DNA of 64,000 nt, taken from positions 16,344 through 80,343 of the forward strand of contig JARYLR010000004.1 of assembly GCA_029907545.1 (NCBI GenBank), in the 5' to 3' direction. The notes beneath the pieces are model-generated. The model made no database searches. It was not told where the DNA came from and saw only the letters and a list, made by a program, of their open reading frames with translations. Within the stretch, counting starts at the first letter, position 1. The number at the start of each line of letters is the position of its first letter. This stretch comes from Candidatus Bathyarchaeota archaeon (GTDB taxonomy: Archaea; Thermoproteota; Bathyarchaeia; Bathyarchaeales; Bathycorpusculaceae). Shown here piece by piece: positions 1 to 8,858 of the stretch. The position numbers and the translations under genes were made by a program.

Positions 1-91
1 CCTCACGGAGCTTTCTCAAAATTAGCTTAGGTCTTTCGCTTGCCATTTGATGCTTCGCCTTTTGAAAATGATAAATAGTGAATGGCTTAAG

Positions 92-110
92 CTATAAATA
101 AACACAGGAG
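92..110 (+). promoter_or_regulatory. TATA box and Shine-Dalgarno of the PAC4-like/ubiD pair
   Basis: CTATAAATA lies at 92-100 and an AGGAG ribosome-binding sequence at 106-110, followed by ATG at 119. The first 118 bases otherwise hold only the upstream spacer; I see no gene in them. The TATA box is close enough to the ATG that the transcript would have almost no leader, so the AGGAG may not be transcribed from this start. Confidence 0.5.
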
Positions 111-118
111 AAGCCAGC

Positions 119-490
119 ATGGAAAGGGCACGAGTTATCAAGGACGAACTCATCGAGCAGAATATACGTTTTCTAGCAGTATATATCGAAGCCAAGAATT
201 CTTGCTTGACTTTGCTTAGTGAACGCGAAGACAAGCTTGGAACGCTTGCCATCGCCGTGCCTAAACTCAAGGACACGTTTGCGCCGCCAACTTCATCAAT
301 ACTCTTAGGCGACAAAAATGCCGTAACAGCAAGAATATTTGCCGAGTATCTAGCCTCAAAGAAAGAGAAAATAGCCTTGGTTTCCGTCTACCTAGAAACC
401 GTCAGCGAAACACAAGCTCAAACATTTTTCAGAAAGCTAATTGAGAAAATCACACGCTCCGAACCGGAAAAGGAGGGAGCGCTCACGTGA
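119..490 (+). CDS. Proteasome assembly chaperone 4 (PAC4/PSMG4)-like protein
   Basis: A 123-residue soluble protein with no signal peptide or membrane segment. Residues about 56-92 carry a pattern I recall from human PSMG4: a short S-rich turn, then LLGD, an alanine/leucine-rich helix ending LASKK-K, and a strand IALVSVYLE. PSMG4 reads SLLGD, then LA-RK, then VFVSYNL in the same order and spacing. PAC3/PAC4 chaperones assist assembly of the proteasome alpha ring. That this archaeal protein does so is inference. Its stop overlaps the start of the ubiD gene by four bases, so the two are translationally coupled. Remote similarity seen by eye only. Confidence 0.5.
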   Translation: MERARVIKDELIEQNIRFLAVYIEAKNSCLTLLSEREDKLGTLAIAVPKLKDTFAPPTSSILLGDKNAVTARIFAEYLASKKEKIALVSVYLETVSETQAQTFFRKLIEKITRSEPEKEGALT

Positions 491-1830
491 GTTTAAGAGT
501 ATTTCTCAAAAGCATGGAAAGGCAGGGAAAAGTCAGACATGTGAAAGCTGAGGTATCCACAGAATTCGAAGCCTCTTACATTATGAAAAGCTTTGACAAT
601 CAAGACTGCATCCTTCTCTTTGACAAGATCAGAGGATACGAGACGAAGATTGTTGCCAATGTCTGTGGAAGTCGCAGTAACCTCTGCCAAGCCCTTGGCA
701 CGACTAAGGAACGACTTTATGAGAAATTGTTTGAAGCGTGGCGTCTGCCGCGAAAAACAAAAACAACCACAGAAGGCTCTGTGAAAGAAGTTATCGAGAA
801 ACCTGACTTGAAGAAGATCCCTGTCCTAAGGCATTTCGAGAAGGATGCAGGTTCGTACCTAACATCCGCGATAGTACACGCTAAAAGCAATGACGGAAAG
901 GCTGAAAACGTGTCTGTTCATAGGCTTCTGGTTCTTGACAAGAATCATTTGGCAATTCGCCTTGTTCCACGGCATTTGTTCCAACTGTGGAAAATGGCTA
1001 AGGACAGAGGTGTGGATCTAGATGTATCGATCTCTATCGGTGTTCATCCCGCAGTGCTTCTTGCAGCGTCTTCCCCTATTCCCTTTGGAGTATGTGAATT
1101 TGACGTCGCCAACGCCTTGATGGGCAACACTCTCCGCCTAGTTGAATGTGAACATGTAAATGCTTGTGCGCCGGCTGAAGCTGAACTGGTTCTAGAAGGT
1201 AAAATATCAGTCACAAAAGAGGTTGATGAAGGCCCGTTCGTGGACATAACTGGCACCTATGACATCTGCAGGAAGCAGCCTGTAGTCGAAGTTGTAGGGA
1301 TGATGCATCGCCGAGATTACATGTATCAAGCGCTTCTGCCCTCGGGTTCTGAGCATAGGCTTCTTATGGGTTTGCCTCATGAGGCGCTGATCTGGGAATC
1401 TGTCTCGAAGGTTGTGCCCAAAGTGCATGCTGTGAACCTTTCTGCTGGCGGTAGCGGATGGCTTCACGCGGTCATCTCCATTGATAAGCAGGTTGATGGA
1501 GACGGAAAGAACGCATTACTTGCTGCTTTTGCAGCGCACCCAAGCTTGAAACACGCCGTTGTCGTGGATTCAGATATCGACATATTCAACGCTTCTGACA
1601 TAGAGTGGGCTATTGCCACCCGTTTCCAAGCAAGCAAAGATCTAATCATAATAAACAATGTTAGGGGCTCGACGCTGGATTCTTCAGCTGATCAGGAAAC
1701 AGGACTGACCGCGAAGGTGGGTGTAGATGCCACGAGACCCTTTGCCAAACCTAGAGAAAAGTTTGAGAAAGCAGCATTTCCTGTGTGCAAGCGCGCAGAA
1801 GACATCGTCCAGAAGATGTTTGATGTGTGA
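487..1830 (+). CDS. UbiD-family decarboxylase, probably anhydromevalonate phosphate decarboxylase
   Basis: A 447-residue UbiD-family enzyme. The family uses prenylated FMN made by UbiX to decarboxylate alpha,beta-unsaturated acids. Family landmarks are the SIGVHPAVLLAASSPIPFG segment, the EVDEGPFVDITGTYD segment and the H-R-D-Y...LPSG-EH-LLMGLP segment near residues 278-302. Archaea without the classical mevalonate decarboxylase use a UbiD protein to decarboxylate trans-anhydromevalonate phosphate to isopentenyl phosphate, and proteins of this length are the usual candidates. The exact substrate is inferred, because aromatic-acid decarboxylases share the fold. Overlaps the PAC4-like gene by four bases. 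Confidence 0.85.
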   Translation: MSLRVFLKSMERQGKVRHVKAEVSTEFEASYIMKSFDNQDCILLFDKIRGYETKIVANVCGSRSNLCQALGTTKERLYEKLFEAWRLPRKTKTTTEGSVKEVIEKPDLKKIPVLRHFEKDAGSYLTSAIVHAKSNDGKAENVSVHRLLVLDKNHLAIRLVPRHLFQLWKMAKDRGVDLDVSISIGVHPAVLLAASSPIPFGVCEFDVANALMGNTLRLVECEHVNACAPAEAELVLEGKISVTKEVDEGPFVDITGTYDICRKQPVVEVVGMMHRRDYMYQALLPSGSEHRLLMGLPHEALIWESVSKVVPKVHAVNLSAGGSGWLHAVISIDKQVDGDGKNALLAAFAAHPSLKHAVVVDSDIDIFNASDIEWAIATRFQASKDLIIINNVRGSTLDSSADQETGLTAKVGVDATRPFAKPREKFEKAAFPVCKRAEDIVQKMFDV

Positions 1831-1886
1831 AGAAAAGCGCATGCACACCAATTATTATATAAGGCGTCTGTTCCTCATAGGAAGAA

Positions 1887-2387
1887 GTGGGAATTTTGTT
1901 GGCAACGAAGAAAGAAGAAAAAAGCAGCATGTCGCTGAAAGTTGAGGACGTAATGATTAAGGAAGTGGTCACCATAGATGAAGGTGCCACGGTGAAAGAA
2001 GCAGCTGAGGTTATGAACAAATTCGAAATCGGCTGCTTAATCACAGTGAAGAAGGGCAAAGCCGTGGGTATAATCACCGAGAGAGATCTTCTAAAGCGTG
2101 TTGTTGCCGAAGGCAGAGAAGCGAAAAAAACTAAAGTAAAGGACATAATGACAAGTCCACTGGTTGTTGTCGAACCAAGCACCGAGCTGGAAGAGGCGGT
2201 TCGGTTGATGTTTCAGATGAAGATCAAAAAACTTCCAGTGGTTGATGGAAAACGTCTTGCGGGATTGGTTACGTTAACTGACATAGCTCGTTTCCAGCCT
2301 CAAATAATAGCCATCCTCAAACAGCTTGCGGTGAAGCAGGCAACGCCGAAGAGCATGAAAAAAGTCGTCGACTACTACGTCGTGTAA
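1887..2387 (+). CDS. Tandem CBS-domain protein
   Basis: A protein of up to 166 residues made almost entirely of two CBS motifs, the first beginning with VEDVMIKEVVTI and ending ITERDLLKRVV, the second with VKDIMTSPLVVVEP and ending LVTLTDIARF. Paired CBS motifs form a Bateman module that binds adenosine nucleotides or SAM and usually reports cell energy state. The partner is unknown. A TATA-like TTATTATATAAGG near 1850-1862 would start transcription close to the GTG at 1887; the conserved domain itself begins at the ATG at 1929, so the first 14 residues are uncertain. Confidence 0.8.
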   Translation: MGILLATKKEEKSSMSLKVEDVMIKEVVTIDEGATVKEAAEVMNKFEIGCLITVKKGKAVGIITERDLLKRVVAEGREAKKTKVKDIMTSPLVVVEPSTELEEAVRLMFQMKIKKLPVVDGKRLAGLVTLTDIARFQPQIIAILKQLAVKQATPKSMKKVVDYYVV

Positions 2388-2413
2388 CAAGCCATTAAAC
2401 AGTTGCCCATGCA

Positions 2414-2419
2414 TTTTTT
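2414..2419 (+). terminator. Oligo-T terminator after the CBS gene
   Basis: A run of six T residues 27 bases after the CBS stop codon. Archaeal RNA polymerase terminates at such T tracts without a hairpin. It lies just before the sua5 TATA box. Confidence 0.4.
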
Positions 2420-2425
2420 GAGGAA

Positions 2426-2434
2426 GCTTAAATG
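2426..2434 (+). promoter_or_regulatory. TATA box of sua5
   Basis: AAGCTTAAATG, with the box GCTTAAATG at 2426-2434, lies about 30 bases upstream of the ATG at 2461 and predicts a nearly leaderless transcript. The same AAGCTTAAAT or close variants precede the isoaspartyl peptidase, the acidic microprotein and tRNA-Ala in this window. Confidence 0.6.
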
Positions 2435-2460
2435 TGTAGATCTGACTTTACTCAGTGTAG

Positions 2461-3528
2461 ATGAAAAAAACTATACTGCTCAAAGTTAACCCACGAAAGC
2501 CCGAAATGGACGAAATCCACGTAGCGGCAGCCTTAATCAAAAGTGGCGGGCTAGTTGCATTTCCCACAGAAACAGTCTACGGTCTCGGTGCAGACGCACT
2601 AAACCCAAAGGCAGTCCGCGCACTTTTTGCAGCGAAAAAACGTCCTCCTGATAACCCGCCCATAGTGCACATAAGCAACGCCAAAGACGTCCACAAAATG
2701 GCAAAGGGTATTCCCTGTGATGCTGAGAAGCTTATGAAGGCATTCTGGCCTGGTCCTTTAACATTGATATTTAAACGATCCCCGATTGTTCCAGATGAAA
2801 CTGTATGCGGTTTAAGCACGATAGCTATTCGAATGCCACGTCATAATGTTGCGTTAGCCTTGATCAAAGAGAGCGGTTGCCCTATTGCGGCGCCAAGTGC
2901 CAACCTTGCCGGGAAGCCTAGCCCTACATCGGCGAAACACGTCATGGAAGATTTGGAAGGAAGAATCGACGCTGTCTTAGATGGCGGTCCCACACGTATC
3001 GGCGTAGAATCCACCGTTTTAGATCTAACTGTTGATCCACCAGAAGTTCTGCGTCCAGGAGGCACATCTTTGGAGAAGCTAAAAACAGTCATGAAACAAG
3101 TGGTGCTTAATCCCGTGGTAACCGCGGAAGAGCCAGTGCCGCTTAAGCAAGTGCGCTCTCCTGGTCTGAAACATAAGCATTATGCGCCTAAGGCGGATTT
3201 AATTGTTGTTGAAGGAGACTTAGAAGCGGTTGCTAAAAAGATCATAGAGTTAACACGTCATTACATAGGTAGCGGCAGAAAGGTGGGGATTTTGGCTACT
3301 GACGAGGCTGCTGGGCGATATGCGGTATGCAATGTGAAATCCATGGGTAGCAGAAGCAATTCGGCAACTGCTGCGCGGAATCTGTTTAGGCTTCTGAGAG
3401 AGTTTGACTCTGAAGTCGTCGACATAATTCTTGCAGAAGGGGTTCCCACAAAAGGCTTGGGATTAGCTGTTATGAATCGGCTTCGCAAAGCATCAGGATA
3501 CACTATTATCAAGACGGATAACGGTTAG
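2461..3528 (+). CDS. sua5: L-threonylcarbamoyladenylate synthase, Sua5 type
   Basis: A 355-residue Sua5. It makes threonylcarbamoyl-AMP from threonine, bicarbonate and ATP, the first step of t6A37 modification of ANN-decoding tRNAs. The N-terminal YrdC domain (about 15-205) shows the signature GGLVAFPTETVYGLGADA, then KKRPPDNPP and the SAPSANLAGKPSPT-type segment. A linker with RSPGLKHKHYAPKA leads into the C-terminal Sua5 domain (about 235-350) that separates Sua5 from the short YrdC form. The KEOPS subunit Cgi121, which works downstream, is encoded at 12791. Confidence 0.93.
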   Translation: MKKTILLKVNPRKPEMDEIHVAAALIKSGGLVAFPTETVYGLGADALNPKAVRALFAAKKRPPDNPPIVHISNAKDVHKMAKGIPCDAEKLMKAFWPGPLTLIFKRSPIVPDETVCGLSTIAIRMPRHNVALALIKESGCPIAAPSANLAGKPSPTSAKHVMEDLEGRIDAVLDGGPTRIGVESTVLDLTVDPPEVLRPGGTSLEKLKTVMKQVVLNPVVTAEEPVPLKQVRSPGLKHKHYAPKADLIVVEGDLEAVAKKIIELTRHYIGSGRKVGILATDEAAGRYAVCNVKSMGSRSNSATAARNLFRLLREFDSEVVDIILAEGVPTKGLGLAVMNRLRKASGYTIIKTDNG

Positions 3529-3541
3529 AAACGTTTATATT
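3528..3541 (+). promoter_or_regulatory. Thermosome promoter, GAAACGTTTATATT
   Basis: The element begins on the last base of the sua5 stop codon. It matches the element ahead of the second thermosome gene (24851-24864, GAAAGGTTTATATT) at 13 of 14 positions. TATA is at 3534-3541, predicting transcription from about 3563 and a leader of about 44 bases before ATG 3607. Confidence 0.6.
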
Positions 3542-3606
3542 GCAATTCTCTGGCTAAAAGATTCCGAAGTCTAGTTAGAAGGAGAAACGTCGGAGGAAGA
3601 TTATAA

Positions 3607-5271
3607 ATGGCTGAAACATCTCAAGGAGCAGTTCCAGTACTCGTTTTGAAAGAAGGAACTGGAAGAACTACAGGAAAAGAAGCTCAGAAAAACAACATCA
3701 TGGCTGCGAAAATCATTGCTGAAACAGTGAAATCCTCGCTGGGTCCACTTGGCATGGATAAGATGCTTGTCAGCAGCATCGGCGATGTCACGATAACAAA
3801 TGACGGCGCAACCATAATGAAAGAACTAGATGTGCAGCACCCCGCTGCGAAGATGCTTGTTGAAGTCGCCAAAGCACAGGACAATGAAGTAGGCGACGGC
3901 ACAACAACTGCCGTGGTGTTGGCAGGAGAACTGCTTGTTAAGGCAGAGACCCTGCTTAATCAGGGAATACATCCAACAATAATCATTGAAGGATACAAAA
4001 AGGCAAGTGAAAAAGCATTAGAAGTTCTCGGCAAGCTTGCGATCCCTGTTAGCGCGGATGATGAAAAGAGACTTATCGATGTTGCCCTTGTCTCCCTGGA
4101 AACTAAGGGCGTCACAACTGCGAGAGATCATTTTGCGAAGCTAGCTGTGAAAGCAGTCAAGCAGGTGGCTGAAGAAACTTCTGGAAAGGTTAAGGCTGAC
4201 ATCGACCTTATCAAGGTGCTTAAGAAACATGGAAAGGGCTTAGATGAGACAGAGCTTGTCAGAGGCATGGTGATTGACAAGGAAGTAGCGAGTTCTCAGA
4301 TGCCCAAAATAGTCGAGAACGCCAAGATAGCCCTTCTCAGCGCCAAGCTTGAGATCGAGAAAACCGAGTTTGACGCCAAGATCAACATCGAAAGCCCAGA
4401 GCAGATGAAGCTTTTCTTGGATGAGGAGGAACGCATGCTCAGAGAGATGGTTGACCAGATCGTCAAGAGCGGCGCTAATGTTGTATTGAACGAGAAAGGC
4501 ATCGACGATATGGCTTTGCATTTTCTGGCGAAGGCTAACATATTGGCTGTCAAAAGCACAAGCAGCGGTGACATGGAGAAACTGGCTAAGGCTACAGGCG
4601 GCGAAATCGTGGCAAACCTCAAGGATTTAAAGCCTGAAATGCTTGGAAAGGCAAAGACTGTTGAAGAAGTCAAGGTCGGCAACGACAAGCTTGTCTACAT
4701 ACGGGAATGCAAGAATCCCAAAGCAGTAACCATAGTGATCCGAGGCGGAGCAGAACATCTTATTGACGAGGCAGAAAGATCATTGCATGACGCTCTTTGC
4801 GTTGTCAGAAATACCATTGAAGACGGCAAAATCGTCGCCGGCGGAGGCGCTCCAGAAGCGGAGATCGCTAGGCAGCTTAGAGAATTCGCTACCAAGGTCG
4901 GTGGACGCGAACAACTTGCCATAGAGGCTTTCGCAGAAGCAGTTGAAGAGATCCCGCTGACTCTAGCAGAGAACGCGGGTTTAGATCCAATCGACATTAT
5001 GGTTGCATTACGAGCCAAACATGAAGAAGCTGCAACACCTTACTACGGCATCGACGTGTTTTCAGGAAAAATCAGAGACATGCTTGAAATGAAAATAGTG
5101 GAGCCGCTGCGAGTAAAACAGCAGGTCATAAAATCCGCAACCGAAGCCGCAAACATGATAGTAAAGATAGATGACTTGATTGCTGCTAAAGGTGGCGGAA
5201 AAGGACCGCCGATGCCGCCTGGCGGAGGACCGCATGGTATGGGTGGCATGGGTGGAATGCCTCCTTACTAA
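3607..5271 (+). CDS. Thermosome (group II chaperonin) subunit 1
   Basis: A 554-residue group II chaperonin subunit, the ATP-driven double-ring protein-folding cage of archaea. Landmarks: the N-terminal [13 protein letters not shown] segment and TNDGATI, the nucleotide-binding [15 protein letters not shown] near residue 97, the apical region in the middle, and the conserved [13 protein letters not shown] and [15 protein letters not shown] near residue 400. The C-terminus is a flexible Gly-Met-Pro-rich tail ([15 protein letters not shown]) typical of chaperonin cavities. A ribosome-binding CGGAGGA precedes the ATG. It shares about half its residues with the second subunit at 24919, so the two probably form a hetero-oligomer. 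Confidence 0.97.
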   Translation: MAETSQGAVPVLVLKEGTGRTTGKEAQKNNIMAAKIIAETVKSSLGPLGMDKMLVSSIGDVTITNDGATIMKELDVQHPAAKMLVEVAKAQDNEVGDGTTTAVVLAGELLVKAETLLNQGIHPTIIIEGYKKASEKALEVLGKLAIPVSADDEKRLIDVALVSLETKGVTTARDHFAKLAVKAVKQVAEETSGKVKADIDLIKVLKKHGKGLDETELVRGMVIDKEVASSQMPKIVENAKIALLSAKLEIEKTEFDAKINIESPEQMKLFLDEEERMLREMVDQIVKSGANVVLNEKGIDDMALHFLAKANILAVKSTSSGDMEKLAKATGGEIVANLKDLKPEMLGKAKTVEEVKVGNDKLVYIRECKNPKAVTIVIRGGAEHLIDEAERSLHDALCVVRNTIEDGKIVAGGGAPEAEIARQLREFATKVGGREQLAIEAFAEAVEEIPLTLAENAGLDPIDIMVALRAKHEEAATPYYGIDVFSGKIRDMLEMKIVEPLRVKQQVIKSATEAANMIVKIDDLIAAKGGGKGPPMPPGGGPHGMGGMGGMPPY

Positions 5272-5278
5272 AAAGCTC

Positions 5279-5287
5279 TTTTTTTTT
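5279..5287 (+). terminator. Oligo-T terminator after thermosome 1
   Basis: Nine T residues in a row start seven bases after the thermosome stop codon, a strong archaeal-type intrinsic terminator. Confidence 0.7.
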
Positions 5288-5391
5288 CTTGATCTTTGAA
5301 TGTTACATTCACGTTTTAGCGGTTAATACCGAGTTTACTCTGGGTTTGTGATTGCCGTCGAGTCCTCGGAAGTCTTATTTGATCATCGAGT

Positions 5392-5406
5392 CTATTTATA
5401 GGGGGG
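5392..5406 (+). promoter_or_regulatory. TATA box followed by six G (variant of the C5-TATATATA element)
   Basis: CTATTTATAGGGGGG sits 12 bases before the GTG at 5418 and can serve as its core promoter for a leaderless transcript. On the opposite strand it reads CCCCCCTATAAATAG, close to the CCCCCTATATATAGG element at 37278 and 49964. Confidence 0.45.
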
Positions 5407-5417
5407 TTTGAATCGCT

Positions 5418-6812
5418 GTGTCGCTTGAGGTTGAAAAGTTTGAGGGTCTGATTGCCGAGGCAATGTTACGGGATCACGTGCCAGGACTGAGTCTGGCTAT
5501 TATTAAGGATGGGAAAGTTGTTTATGCTAGGGGTTTCGGATCCAGAAACTTGAAAGCGGGTCTCAAAGCAACGCCGGACACTCTTTATGGAGTCGGCTCT
5601 TGTACGAAGTCCTTTACAGCCTTGGCTTTGATGCAGCTCCATGAACAGGGAAAACTAGACGTAAATGACCCTGTGCGGAAATATCTGCCAGAGTTCAAAA
5701 TCGGAAAAGAAGATAACCCTATCACGATTCATCATCTCTTGAGCCATTCTTCCGGCATTCCCGATCTAGGCACAGCAGACCTTGAAATTAACAGATTTCT
5801 CGAAATTGAGGAGAAATGGGTACCCCTTGCCAGTTTTGACGACGTGATGACGTTTATTAACGGTGCCGTAAACGAGATTGCTGCTGAACCTGGCAAGCGT
5901 TTCTTCTACCTTAATGAAGGCTATACTCTTTTAGGATGGATAATCGAAAGAGCCAGTAACATGCGTTATGAAGACTATGTTAGGGAGAACATCTTGAAGC
6001 CTCTCAAGATGAATAGGTCGGGTTTTCCATGTGAGAAAATAGAGAAGGATGTGGATGTTGCCACGTCCTATCTTGTGCAAAGAAAAGAAGATGCTTTTGC
6101 AGCGATGCCTTCCACTCTTCCTCTGGATAGGCTGGAGTTCGCTGCTGGTGGGCTCTTAAGCTCTGTTATGGAGTTGGCGAACTATCTGACTGCCTACATC
6201 AATGAAGGCGTTTTCGAGGATTCCCAGATTTTGGGCTCTGCTTTGCTCAAAGAAATGTGTAAGCCTCATGTTGACGTTGGCTATTCCACTTTTCTTGGAA
6301 AGCGATACTACGGGTACGGATGGCGTAGTGACGAAGACTTTTTCGGACATCGCTGCATAGGGCACAGCGGCTCCACTTTGGTTTCAAACGCTGATTTACG
6401 TTTTCTACCCGACTTGAAACTAGGCGTCGCAGTTGCAAGTAACAATGGCGCCGCTGAATCAGTGTATATGATTGCTCCAGTTGTGCTGGCGTTGCTGATA
6501 GGTAAAGACCCTCTGAAAGAGATACCTGTATTTGAAATTGAGAAAAAGATGAGCATTCTTGTAGGTGAATACGAGTCTTACAAAGGAATTGCGAAAATTT
6601 CGGTTGCAAGCAAAGGCGGAATACTCTTTGTAGAATCAAAGGAGAAGCTGGTTGAACAGTGCTTTGCGCTGATCCCTGAAAGCGACAAGCTTGAGAACCT
6701 GCGATTCTATATCCTCGCAGGCGGGACAAGGATGCCTGTAGAGTTTACGATAGATAGCTCTGGAAAGGTGGATTTGTTTATCGAAAGAAATAGGTTCCAC
6801 AAAATAAAATGA
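5418..6812 (+). CDS. Serine beta-lactamase-like hydrolase (class C beta-lactamase/esterase family)
   Basis: A 464-residue member of the beta-lactamase-related serine hydrolases (Pfam Beta-lactamase). The nucleophile motif S-x-x-K is SCTKS near residues 62-66, the second motif Y-x-N is YLN in FFYLNEGYTLLGWIIE near 178, and HHLLSHSSGIPD is the family loop. The third motif region HSG is seen in IGHSGSTL near 322. A C-terminal domain (about 375-464) resembles the extra beta domain of related peptidases and esterases. No signal peptide is visible, so a cytoplasmic esterase or peptidase is likelier than antibiotic resistance. Substrate unknown. Confidence 0.85.
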   Translation: MSLEVEKFEGLIAEAMLRDHVPGLSLAIIKDGKVVYARGFGSRNLKAGLKATPDTLYGVGSCTKSFTALALMQLHEQGKLDVNDPVRKYLPEFKIGKEDNPITIHHLLSHSSGIPDLGTADLEINRFLEIEEKWVPLASFDDVMTFINGAVNEIAAEPGKRFFYLNEGYTLLGWIIERASNMRYEDYVRENILKPLKMNRSGFPCEKIEKDVDVATSYLVQRKEDAFAAMPSTLPLDRLEFAAGGLLSSVMELANYLTAYINEGVFEDSQILGSALLKEMCKPHVDVGYSTFLGKRYYGYGWRSDEDFFGHRCIGHSGSTLVSNADLRFLPDLKLGVAVASNNGAAESVYMIAPVVLALLIGKDPLKEIPVFEIEKKMSILVGEYESYKGIAKISVASKGGILFVESKEKLVEQCFALIPESDKLENLRFYILAGGTRMPVEFTIDSSGKVDLFIERNRFHKIK

Positions 6813-6845
6813 ATAAGTCTCTCTTCCATATGTTTACTACAGGAA

Positions 6846-8534
6846 CTATTTCAGCATTGGCATCTTGACGCCTTTTTCTCGAGCCACAATTTGCGCTTTC
6901 TCGTATCCAGCATCCGCATGCCTCACAATTGCGGTTCCCGGGTCAGTTGTTAACACCGTCTCAATTCGCTTTTCTGCTTCTTCTGTGCCGTCAGCTACCA
7001 GACACATGCCTGCGTGAATGCTGTAGCCGATTCCTACGCCGCCTCCGTGATGCACGCTGACCCACGTAGCCCCGCCAACCGCATTGATAAGCGCGTTAAG
7101 GATTGGCCAATCGGCGATAGCGTCGCTTCCATCTTTCATGTCTTCTGTTTCACGGTTAGGCGACGCCACGCTTCCTCCATCAAGATGGTCGCGTCCAATC
7201 CATACAGGTCCACTAAGCTCTTTTGAGCGAACCATTTGGTTAATGATTTTTCCGAATTTTGCGCGTTCTCCATAGCCAAGCCAGCAAACTCTTGCCGGTA
7301 GCCCTTGGAACTTCACGTGTTCTTTTGCCTTGCGTATCCACCTGCATAGACCTTCGTCATAGGCAAATTCTCTAAGAACAACATCATCAAGCTTGTAGAT
7401 GTCTTCATTGCTGCCGACAAGCGAAGCCCAGCGGAATGGTCCTTTACCCTCACAAAACAGCGGTCTAACATAAGCCTGCACAAAACCCGGATAGGCGAAA
7501 GCGTCCTTAAAGCCAGCGTCGTAGGCTTGCTGCCGAAGATTGTTGCCGTAGTCAAATACCACGGCGCCTTTCCGCATCATGCCTACCATGGCTTCAACGT
7601 GCTTGCACATGCTGTTCATTGCTTGGCACACATACTCCTTTGGATCACGCTCTCTGAGGGCGTCTGCTTCACTCTTGCTGAAACCTGCTGGATAATAGCC
7701 ATTCAGTGGGTCATGGGCGCTTGTCTGATCAGTCACCACATCTGGGATGACTCCTCGTCCTAGCAACTCAGGATACACGTCTGCAGCGTTACCCAACAAC
7801 CCGACGCTTAGAGAAACCTTCCGCTGCTTCGCATCAAGAACCATTCTAACCGCTTCATCCAGTCGGTCAGTCCAATCATCCAAGTACCCATGCTTCAATC
7901 TACGTTCGATCGCCCACTCGTTGATCTCAACAACTAAGGCAATGCCGTCATTCATTGTGACTGCTAAAGGCTGTGCTCCTCCCATCTCGCCTAAGCCGGC
8001 TGTTAAAACAAGTCTGCCCTTCAATGAGCCGCCAAAATGCTGTCGAGCAACTGCCGCCAACGTCTCATAGGTTCCCTGCAGTATGCCCTGTGTTCCGATG
8101 AATGCCCAACTGCCAGCAGTCATCTGCCCGTACATTGTTAAGCCTTTCTGTTCCAGTTCTAGAAAGTAGTCCCAGTTCGCCCATTTTGGCACAATCATGG
8201 CGTTAACAATCAACGCTCTAGGCGCCAACTCGTGCGTTTTGAACACAGCTATCGGCTTACCGCTTTGAACCAACATTGTTTCGTCAGCTTCAAGATTCAC
8301 CACCGTCTCCACAATCTTGTCAAAGCATTCCCAGTTGCGTGCAGCTTTACCTGTTCCACCATAGACTATAAGGTGTTCCGGATCTTTCGCCACTTCCGGA
8401 TCCAGAACATGGCAAAGCATGCGCAGAATTCCTTCGATCTGCCAGTTTCTGCAATGTAGCTTAGAACCAGTTAAACACTTGACGGGTCTTTCTATCCTCA
8501 TTCCACGCCACCAGAACCTCAGAAGCACAACCAT
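6846..8534 (-). CDS. hutU: Urocanate hydratase
   Basis: A 562-residue NAD-dependent urocanase that converts urocanate to 4-imidazolone-5-propionate, step two of histidine degradation. Family signatures run through the protein: [23 protein letters not shown] start, [37 protein letters not shown], the [12 protein letters not shown] segment carrying the catalytic cysteine, [18 protein letters not shown] and the glycine-rich [20 protein letters not shown]-like TTTTAAAC at 8562-8569 read from this strand supports the ATG at 8534; the family homology really begins near the ATG at 8501. The gene converges on the serine hydrolase. Confidence 0.96.
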   Translation of the reverse strand: MVVLLRFWWRGMRIERPVKCLTGSKLHCRNWQIEGILRMLCHVLDPEVAKDPEHLIVYGGTGKAARNWECFDKIVETVVNLEADETMLVQSGKPIAVFKTHELAPRALIVNAMIVPKWANWDYFLELEQKGLTMYGQMTAGSWAFIGTQGILQGTYETLAAVARQHFGGSLKGRLVLTAGLGEMGGAQPLAVTMNDGIALVVEINEWAIERRLKHGYLDDWTDRLDEAVRMVLDAKQRKVSLSVGLLGNAADVYPELLGRGVIPDVVTDQTSAHDPLNGYYPAGFSKSEADALRERDPKEYVCQAMNSMCKHVEAMVGMMRKGAVVFDYGNNLRQQAYDAGFKDAFAYPGFVQAYVRPLFCEGKGPFRWASLVGSNEDIYKLDDVVLREFAYDEGLCRWIRKAKEHVKFQGLPARVCWLGYGERAKFGKIINQMVRSKELSGPVWIGRDHLDGGSVASPNRETEDMKDGSDAIADWPILNALINAVGGATWVSVHHGGGVGIGYSIHAGMCLVADGTEEAEKRIETVLTTDPGTAIVRHADAGYEKAQIVAREKGVKMPMLK

Positions 8535-8612
8535 GCTAAAATTCTTTGCTTATCCACTATTCTTTTAAACAACAGCTCAACCTATTGTAACGTCAAAAAG
8601 GGAGAATAAAAC

Positions 8613-8855
8613 ATGAAAGGAGTACTAGTATTTTTAGCAGTGTTTCTTGCCACCTTCGCTGCTTCAATAGCCTATCCAGCCATGCCTCCGGGAAGACAGA
8701 TTTATGACGCCCTTAATGTTCCTGAAACCGATTACCCTGTGCTCGGCATTCCTGCAACCGTTTTGATAATAGCAGTTTTCAACGCCGTAATCTATGGAAT
8801 AATTGCATGGTTAGTCTTCACGGTTGCTGAAAAAGCACGGAAACCAAAGCTGTAG
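8613..8855 (+). CDS. Small two-helix membrane protein inside the hut locus
   Basis: An 80-residue protein of unknown function. Residues 3-22 form a hydrophobic segment (or signal anchor) and residues about 44-72 a second one, joined by a proline-rich loop containing PAMPPGRQIYD; the C-terminus is basic. A GGGAG ribosome-binding site lies 9 bases before the ATG, and the bidirectional TTTTAAA box near 8562 can drive it. It is divergent from hutU and convergent with hutI, with only three bases between stops. A role in histidine or urocanate uptake is conceivable from position alone. Confidence 0.65.
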   Translation: MKGVLVFLAVFLATFAASIAYPAMPPGRQIYDALNVPETDYPVLGIPATVLIIAVFNAVIYGIIAWLVFTVAEKARKPKL

Positions 8856-8858
8856 TTT

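Noticed and set aside
22..315. Open frame on the minus strand opposite the first gene
   Set aside because: It lies opposite a gene with promoter and family-like pattern, has serine-rich low-complexity sequence and no ribosome-binding site.
6247..6729. Minus-strand frame of 160 codons opposite the serine hydrolase
   Set aside because: It is out of register with any start signal and reads as arginine- and serine-rich shadow sequence.
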